A stretch of 64,000 nt of DNA from Cristatella mucedo (taxonomy: Eukaryota > Bryozoa > Phylactolaemata > Cristatellidae): positions 5,012,501 through 5,076,500 of the forward strand of contig WPIO01000001.1 in NCBI GenBank assembly GCA_009760855.2, read 5' to 3'. This document shows positions 57,393-64,000 of this stretch, one piece after another (the first letter of the stretch is position 1; every line of letters starts with the position of its first letter). The notes beneath the pieces were generated by a model that had not been told where the DNA came from, searched no databases, and saw only the letters and a list, made by a program, of their open reading frames with translations. A program made the position numbers and the translations under genes.

Positions 57393-57899
57393 CTGCATTA
57401 AAAAAGCGAACACGTGAATAAAGATTCGCCAATGTTAGAAAAGAGTTCCGGATTTACTAGAATCTCTAGTTGCTAGAAATTTGCAGGTTTTCCAATTTTT
57501 ATCATGTCGCATCAGGTGATCAAGCAGCATTCAACTTATCCTTACATACCAAAACAGTAATAGCCCGAAGTTAGGCAGAAGTTCACGATGAAAAAAAGGA
57601 TCTTGCCTTAATGTAATTGACAAGGATTCGGCTAGAGCAAGCAAGTGATTACTCAAGCCCAACACTTCAAATGCTAAACTATACATAGCACTGGTATGCA
57701 TTATATCAGTTGTCTGGCATTTTATAATATTTCCAAAATATGCAAAGTGTATGGTGATTTATGGTGTGTTTTTTCTTTGGCATGTCAGCTTTAGAATATT
57801 TCGCTTAAAAACAAAGGGTGCACTTTTAAATTACGCATTGTGTGTATTACGCATTGTGTATATTAGTTTTCATTAGGTTTGATTGTCACATTCCCTTAA
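57393..57899. other. Stretch with no recognised feature
   Basis: AT-rich. A short duplication TTACGCATTGTGTGTATTACGC occurs near 57833. No CAP exon was found upstream of the pseudo-exon on the minus strand. Confidence 0.4.
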
Positions 57900-58023
57900 T
57901 GGCATTAATATTAGTTATATTAATATTAATATAATATAATAATATAATAATATATATTAATAATATTAATATTATATTAATATATTATTATATTAATATT
58001 ATTATTATTAATATTATATATGT
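57900..58023. repeat. AT-only self-complementary tract
   Basis: About 120 bases of almost pure A/T made of TTAATATTAA-type units that can pair with each other. It directly precedes an LA copy. Confidence 0.85.
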
Positions 58024-58027
58024 GGTT

Positions 58028-58857
58028 TTGTAGAACTACTAGTTATGGGCAAACCCAGTGTGATTCAGAAATTGGAAAGGCTGACGCTCAAAATTGGCTC
58101 TGTCAGCATATCTCCTGTTGAATCAGCTCGAAATCGAGGTATAATGTTCCAAAGTGACCTCTCGTTAGACGACCTCATCAGCTCCACAGTCCAATCTGCC
58201 TACTTTCAGCTACATAACATTGCTAAAATTCGGGCTTGTTTAGATAATGATACGACGTCTAAGTTGGTCCATGCATTCGTGACATCCCGTCTCGACTTCT
58301 GCAACTCACTGCTTACTGGCCTACCAGCATGTGCGATCAGGCGATTACGGCTGGTGTAAAACTCCGCAGCTAGGCTTGTCTGTCGTGAGCGTCGCAGTTG
58401 CCACATCACGCCACTTCTCACCGACCTGCACTGACTACCAGTTAAGCAACGGATTGACTTCAAAGTTTTGTCGCTCACTTTTAGGTCACTTCATTCTTTG
58501 GCTCCAGCCTATCTCTCAGATCTACTCCCCCACCAGGTCAAGCATCGTACTTTTACTTTACATCGTACTTATCGCTTTGCGGAATCCATCAGTCTACCAA
58601 TACCTCGTACAAACCTCAAATCCTTTGGATACCATGCATTTAGTTCGTATGCTCCCAAAGCCTGGAACTCCCTCCCGACTTGCATCAGAACATCCCCTGA
58701 CTTGACCTCATTAAAAAAAACTTAAAAAACACACCTATTTAGGACAGCATTTAGTGGGTCCCTGTGATTCGTCCTTGATGTGCTTATGCGTGCTGACACT
58801 GTGCATGCTGCCACTAACCACACTTGCATGTTGACCCTGTGCATGTAACCTCTAACC

Positions 58858-58893
<36 letters not shown>

Positions 58894-59145
58894 CACTTGA
58901 TAAAGCGCCCTCAGAGAGATCAATCTGTTTCTAGGCGCTTTAAATTTGCTGCAATAGGAAATGCAATTGAACGGTATCGGTAAATATCATGCTTGATAAA
59001 GAAAAAACATGAATAACATGTTATTCATTTTGTTTGTTTATCAAGCATGATATTACTCACCGTTCAATTGCATTTTCTTTTGCAAAAAATGTAAAGCACC
59101 TAGAAAGAGACTAAGTTCTCTGAGGGCGCTTTATCAAATGCATTA

Positions 59146-59178
<33 letters not shown>
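58028..59178 (+). mobile_element. LINE LA copy 12, with an inverted second 3' end
   Basis: It starts at ACTAGTTATGGGCAAACCCA and is open for 104 residues (58045-58359; PSVIQKLERLTLKIGSVSIS), with the thumb in a second frame (58468-58725). The 3' UTR is interrupted at CTCTAACCAT (58859) by an antisense LA 3' end, and then resumes at TGTTATTCAT (59019), ending with the hairpin and an ATT tail at about 59150-59178. Insertion of a 30-base duplication around TTACATCGTACTTATCGC is visible in the thumb. Confidence 0.88.
58859..59178. repeat. Head-to-head LA 3' ends forming a 320-bp inverted repeat
   Basis: The left arm 58859-59018 is an antisense LA 3' UTR with tail. The right arm 59019-59178 is the sense one. 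They meet without a spacer at the perfect palindrome GAATAACATGTTATTC (59011-59026). The arms differ at roughly one base in eight and by a few short indels. Confidence 0.9.
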
Positions 59179-59179
<1 letters not shown>

Positions 59180-59288
59180 GAACAACTAGCCATTTTTGGT
59201 TGATATTTGCTTAAATCCGCAAATATTTGTGATTTACAATGCCAATAGAGCGTAAGAATTGTCTGGATTTATTTTTCTAAATCTGCAG

Positions 59289-59380
59289 GAGATTCTCAAC
59301 AAAAGAGTAGCTGCTACCGAGTACTACGTTAATCAATTAGTGCAATCACGCCTATTTTGGATGCAAACCGGGTATTCAGG
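59289..59380 (+). CDS. Candidate host exon, unassigned
   Basis: The acceptor TTTTTCTAAATCTGCAG and the donor GG|GTAAGG bracket 92 bases that read EILNKRVAATEYYVNQLVQS and then RLFWMQTGYSG. The composition is protein-like, but no domain is recognised, and it does not match the phase of the candidate exon at 61947. It could also be chance or part of the following multicopy gene remnant. Confidence 0.3.
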
Positions 59381-59399
59381 GTAAGGCATGGCAATCATA

Positions 59400-60780
59400 T
59401 ATGTTGTACAAGCCGTGTGTAGAAAACTTGAAACAATTTTTGAAAAGTCAAAGCCAATGCATGATATTTGAAGTACCGATGAGTTGGAGAGAACAAATTG
59501 ACCATGTTACAGATTGTTATTTCTGCATAACTAACGTGCAGGGCTTCAGCAAGAAGAATGAGTGGAAAAATGAATATCCAAATATACCTTTAGCGATGTA
59601 ACATGTGCAGCATACAAATGATGCGCGAGTTGCTTTTCACCCGTAGCACTTGAAGATATATTAGCTGAACACGAGTCAAGTTTAAATGAAGGTGACGTTT
59701 ATTGATGATAAGTATGATGATTTTGTTCAACACCTAAATAAAGTCATAATCTGATCTTGATGACTTGGTGAGAGACCTTGACCTGTCGAAAGAGTTAGTT
59801 GAACTACTTGGTTCTAGATAAAAGGAGAGAAGCGCTCTTGCGCTGGCTACTAAATTTGTGTGGTATAGATAGCGTGAAAAAGATTTTCTCCCGGACCTTT
59901 TGACGAAGGATTCACTAGTCTACTGCAGCAACGTCAAGGTTTTAGTTAGCCAAATGGAAGGGTGCTATAATCCAACTGAGTGGAGACTCTCCTGTGATTC
60001 ATCGAACCCCAGCTTATAGAGAGTTTTACTTGACAATTATAGCGAAATTTCCTCTTACCGGTTGCACATCCTGTACAAATGAAAGAGACTTACGGAAACA
60101 TAAAAATACTTCTCTTTGAAATTAAATACGATTAGCACAAGTGATGCATTTGCGGCGACTTAGGGGCTAGTGCCTTTTTGCTTGGGCTTCAAGGTAGCCA
60201 CGCAAAATATCCTTGCTTTTTATGTCTCGTGGGATAGCCATACTAATGATTTTTTGCTCCGAACAAGGACTGACTAGAACGAACACATTTTGTTCCTGAG
60301 AGCGACAATGTCTGAGAGTCGAGTCTGTTAACGCAAGTGGCTGACATGAGACTTACGGTGTGCTCTCTGTGAGATCTGTTGTACTAAGAGCCAGAGTCAA
60401 TAAAAAAGAATGCTCCTGAATGTGTAAAAGCAGCGTAAGTAGCTTATAACTTTGTCTGGCGAGCTTAACGAAAGAAAGCAACTGTGCCGTTCTGAAAGAA
60501 CTTTATTTAGCAAAAGACTTCTTTAAGTAGGGAAAGTGCTAAAATTTAAAGCGAATTGAAATAAAGAAACTTTCACACCACCAAATTTGATTTTTGTTTT
60601 GAGGCTAAATCCTCGGCACAAGATCCCCAGTCAATCAAAACTGTTGTAGGTGATTTTAGTTATTCGTACAAAAATAGGGAGCATACAGTTCCACGTTCTG
60701 TGCTCTCTGAGGTGAAGCACATAAGAAATCCGCATGCCATCGTTGCGAAGCTCGCTTCAGCCACCTGAGATCTACTTCTT
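59400..60780 (+). pseudogene. Decayed copy of a multicopy invertebrate protein family (transposon-associated?)
   Basis: Plus-strand pieces, in order: FEVPMSWREQIDHVTDCYFC and ITNVQGFSKKNEWKNEYPNI (frame 59401-59601); then DLDDLVRDLDLSKE with LLGSR at about 59760-59820; CYNPTEWRLSCDSSNP near 59960; and FCLGFKVATQNILAFYVSWD near 60180. I recognise this layout (a Cys-containing N-terminal segment, 'LLGSRLxE', 'NPxEWRLFIDSSxxSLKAVLLHNG', 'GLQGGYTKYPCFLCEWDSR') as an uncharacterised protein found in many copies in several invertebrate genomes. Its biochemical function is unknown to me. This copy has many stops and shifts. Confidence 0.6.
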
Positions 60781-60929
60781 TCCTGAAACTAGAAGAGTAG
60801 CTCCATATACAAATTTCAATATAGCGCATAATAAAGATATAACTCAGTGAAATCTTTCATTAAATCCAAAATATAAATACAAGCATGTGCGATTAATATA
60901 TAAGTTTACATGTAATGACGTACAAAGAA

Positions 60930-61925
60930 AGGCATAAACATTTCCTTAAACTGAACGGTGATAAAAGCAACTCACTAGTTATGGGCAAACCAAGAGTGAT
61001 TCAGAAATTGGATAGGCTAACGGTCAAAATAGGCTCTGCCAGCGTATCCCCTGTTGACTCTGCAAAAAACCTAGGTATCCTGTTCCAAAGTGACCTTTGG
61101 TTAGACGACCACATCAGCTAAAAAATCAAGTCTGCCTGCTTTCAGCTACATAACATCTACAACTCGGGCTTGTTTAGGCAGGCTTACCACATCTAAGTTG
61201 GTCCATGTATTCGTGACACCCCGTCTTGAGTTCTGTAACTCACTGCCTGCTGGTCTACCGGTATTTACAATAAAGCACTTACAGCTTGTGCACAACTCTG
61301 CAGCTAGGCTTGTCTGTCGTGAGCGTCGCAGTTGCCGTATCTCGCCGACTTCTCCCAGAATTTTTGACCACTTCTCCTTGACCTGCCCTGGCTTACAGTG
61401 AAGCAACGCATCGACTTCAAAGTTTGGTTGATCACTTTGAGGTCCCATCATGTTTTGGCTCCAGCCTACTTATCAGACAGATCTACTGCCCCACCAGGCT
61501 AAGCATAGTAGCACCCGCTTTTCGGAATCTTATTGTTTACCTATACCTATATATTTACCAATACCTAATACAAACCTAAAATCCATTGGAGACCGTGACT
61601 TTACTTCGTATGGTCCTAAAGCCAGGAGATCACTTCCGAAATGCGTCACGACATCTCCTGACTTGATCACATTTAAAAAGAAGCTAACAACGCACATATT
61701 TATCTCAGCATTTAGTGGGTCCCCGTGATTCGATCTTTATGTGCTTATGCATGCTGACCCTTTGCATATCACCCCTAACCATGTTATTTTTGTTGTTTAT
61801 TGAGCATGCTACCACTAATCATTCGATCGTCTTTCCTTTGCAGCAAATGTAAAGCATCTAGAAAGAGATTAACTTTCTCTGAGGGTGCTTTATCAAGTGT
61901 GTTAATATTATTGTTATTTTTATGT
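60930..61925 (+). mobile_element. LINE LA copy 14, RT thumb to 3' tail
   Basis: It starts near CATTTCCTTAAACTGAACGG, giving HFLKLNGDKSNSLVMGKPRV (frame 60915-61121). Frames at 61198-61401 and 61450-61728 cover the thumb and C-terminus (SIGDRDFTSYGPKARRSLPK). The 3' UTR, the hairpin AAAGCATC..GGGTGCTTT and the tail GTTAATATTATTGTTATTTT follow. Frame changes and a stop show it is dead. Confidence 0.9.
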
Positions 61926-61946
61926 AATCAAAGCACACTTATTCAG

Positions 61947-62099
61947 GGGTCCTCAAGAGAGGTTGACGCTCTTAGCATTTTTCTTGGAAGCTCCTTTGGA
62001 AACCGGAATAACGTTCAGGAGCCATACAATTCAAATTATTTAAAAAAGCTAATTTCATCTGCTGAAGTCTTACGTGGTTCTCTTAGGCCATGCAAATTG
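61947..62099 (+). CDS. Candidate host exon, unassigned
   Basis: 153 bases between ACACTTATTCAG and TTG|GTAAGC, phase 0 at both ends, open over 51 codons: GSSREVDALSIFLGSSFGNR, NNVQEPYNSNYLKKLISSAE and VLRGSLRPCKL. The composition looks like a real soluble or secreted protein. It starts only about 25 bases after an LA tail. The family is not recognised. Confidence 0.4.
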
Positions 62100-62189
62100 G
62101 TAAGCTATGCCTTTTGCTTGCTCAACCGACAAAGGGTTTAGTTTCTCAGCTGACTAAGCCAAGGTAGCTACAGCAATGTATTTACCCAT

Positions 62190-63005
62190 ATCAAAGGTTG
62201 TAATTCTACAGAGGCTAAGTAAGTGTTATGCAGGAGAGTTTTCAATGGCACACTCAAAGCGTATGCAGCTTTCGGTTCGCGTGAGGTAGCCACAGTCGTC
62301 ATTTCATGAAACAAAGAGAAATTTAGAAGCATAGCTCAGTCAGGAGGATAGCTGGGTTAGTGAGTAGTACAGACGTTGCAGCTCAGGGTTGCTGTAAAAG
62401 AATAGCCACAGTCAGCAGCAGGAGAGTAGATGTCGCTTCATAAGAGTTTTGGAAACGAGTCACACCGTCCAAGACTTGCGGGGCTGGAGCTTCTACCGCC
62501 ACCAGTCTCTAAAAGCGTTGGATGGAACAAATAATTCATCGTCAATTGATAACCTGCGAGCACGACATGGCACGACAGGCTGAAACCGGTGCAGCAGTTC
62601 TACTACATATGAAGGAACCAAACCGTGGCGGGTCTTATAGGAAACTATTGGATTTTTTTCTGCTTCCGTCGAGAATTCTTTCTGCTTCTCATCCGAGCGG
62701 GAGCTTCCTCAGAAAAGAAAACACTCAGCCGATCTTCTAGAATTGTTTGACTAACCTTGCTGCCATGTTCGGCCTACGCTGAAGAGTATGAATAACATTT
62801 TTTCTTTAACCCAGCCAAAACGAAATGATAACAGTCCAACCTAGACAGACATGAGCCAGTTAGATTCTTTGAAAATTAGCGTCGAAGAAAACCCCTACTC
62901 TTAGATAGAAATTGTTCGTGATGGCTAGCTAGCTGTGGAGACAATTTTCAAATGAAACTTTTAAAATTTAGTAGGCTACCCAACATCACACATAAATTCA
63001 GAGCC
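62190..63005 (-). mobile_element. LINE LB copy 8, decayed
   Basis: On the plus strand: GTGTTATGCAGGAGAGTTTT (LB: GTGTTACGCAGGAGAGTTTT), AGCAGCAGGAGAGTAGATGT, CTGAAACCGGTGCAGCAG and CATATGAAGGAACCAAACCG in LB minus order, with weaker similarity to about 63005 (TCGTGATGGCTAGCTAGCTG). The 3' tail repeats are not clear. Many differences mark it as old. Confidence 0.75.
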
Positions 63006-64000
63006 AACGGAAGCATTCAATTACAAAGTACCACACATTGCAATGTCTTGGAAATCTTCTTTTCTTCATTTGAACGGAATAGCCGCGATTGTAATCTCGT
63101 GTTTCACATTGAGCAGCCTATCAATGGTGCAATAGCCAGACCATTACGTATTTCACTAAATCAGTGCTTCCAATTTATTCGAGCGAACGATTTTACAAGG
63201 ATAATAAATGACCGCTACCCAAGCCAGTCATTTGAAGCTTGCTTTCAATCTCTTTGTATATGGTATTTTGTGACAGAGCACAGGAAATGACACGGCTGCA
63301 GCCGGAAGACGATTAAAAAGGAAGAATTAGGCAGGCATTTAAGCAATAATCTGGGGCATGGCGGGATCATGTGCATGGTCTCGTGGAATCCGAGGTAATA
63401 CATTGTTCGGAGTGTATTCAATGTTTCATGCAAGCATAATTTAATTTTGATACGTGCATAATCAGTATCTGGAATGATGGGCAAGAATATATAATTCAAT
63501 CGTTTGCAATGATAGCATTACGATCAAGTAGAGCATCCGTCTAGAATTATTCTCGCGCTACTAGTAATGCTGATAACATTGATATTGGGAAAAGTAAAGA
63601 GAACGGCCGTGCTCTAACGACTAAAATGCAGCAGAGGACTTAATCAATTCTGGATATCGATAAAAGACAAGAGAAAGGCTCGCTGCTACTGTGACTACGC
63701 ATATCCAGCATTAGAGTCTTTTCCTCGCAGGTATCGAGTCCTTAGATAAATTTGCTTCTTCAGTTTGCTAATTAAATAAAAACGAGTTATCTCTAGAGGA
63801 AATGGCACGCCAAGTACAACCCATGGCCGCAATGGGTTCGGTGTTAATTATCGGGTAGTCGAAGTAACTTATTAGCGTTTCGTTGTCGGGTTTAGAAGAT
63901 AATTGAGAAAAGCATATGGGTTATTTCCTTCAGAGCTGTCGATAGACCTTCGGAGAATCCGTGTTTTGTCTCCTAACCTGTCCTTCTGAGACTGCACGCT
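63006..64000. other. Stretch with no recognised feature
   Basis: The plus-strand ORF at 62952-63290 starts in decayed LB sequence and has no domain. The minus-strand ORF at 63245-63499 is also unassigned. Confidence 0.4.

Overview
This window is animal genomic DNA, almost certainly from an invertebrate. The evidence is a split host gene with GT-AG exons and multi-kilobase introns, many 5'-truncated non-LTR retrotransposons, tRNA-derived SINEs, long dinucleotide microsatellites, and no bacterial-style gene packing. The phylum cannot be fixed from sequence alone; a CAP-EGF-ShKT secreted protein and the repeat content suit a marine invertebrate such as a lophotrochozoan.

Region 1-7.8 kb is AT-rich and looks like the right part of an old, broken, integrated DNA-virus-like element of Polinton/adintovirus type: capsid-like parts, a YqaJ-type nuclease, a fibre-like repeat protein and a DDE integrase. 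It is interrupted by a LINE at 2454-3421. A 100-bp imperfect palindrome and an (AC)n microsatellite follow.

Region 10-24.9 kb is mostly retrotransposon debris. Two LINE families of the CR1/L2 type recur throughout the window. Family LA has a 3' hairpin with AAAGCGCC/GGCGCTTT arms and an (ATT)n tail. Family LB ends in GGAGATACATTACAT-like repeats. A long LB copy (about 11.7-17.3 kb, minus) carries RT and endonuclease remnants and has another LB copy inserted in it.

Region 26.4-43.2 kb holds the one convincing host gene: seven phase-compatible exons on the plus strand encode a secreted-type protein with a CAP (SCP/CRISP/venom-allergen) domain, an EGF-like domain and a ShKT domain. Its introns contain a nearly full-length LA LINE, two tRNA-derived SINE families and several LA fragments. 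Two decayed relatives of its exons lie at 54.1 kb (EGF exon, plus) and 57.2 kb (CAP exon, minus).

Region 43.3-64 kb is again repeat-rich. It has a multi-level LINE nest (49.6-53.0 kb), an LTR-retrotransposon pol fossil (54.9-56.8 kb), an LA copy with a fold-back 3' end (58.9-59.2 kb), a decayed multicopy invertebrate protein gene (59.4-60.8 kb), and two unassigned candidate exons.

The most interesting signals are these: (1) SINE family S2 ends in a copy of the LA LINE 3' hairpin and tail, the mark of a SINE mobilised by that LINE; (2) the LA/LB nests show both families were active over overlapping times and produced an in-frame RT chimera; (3) the CAP-EGF-ShKT gene and its scattered pseudo-exons. 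All similarity statements were made by eye; no database search was run.
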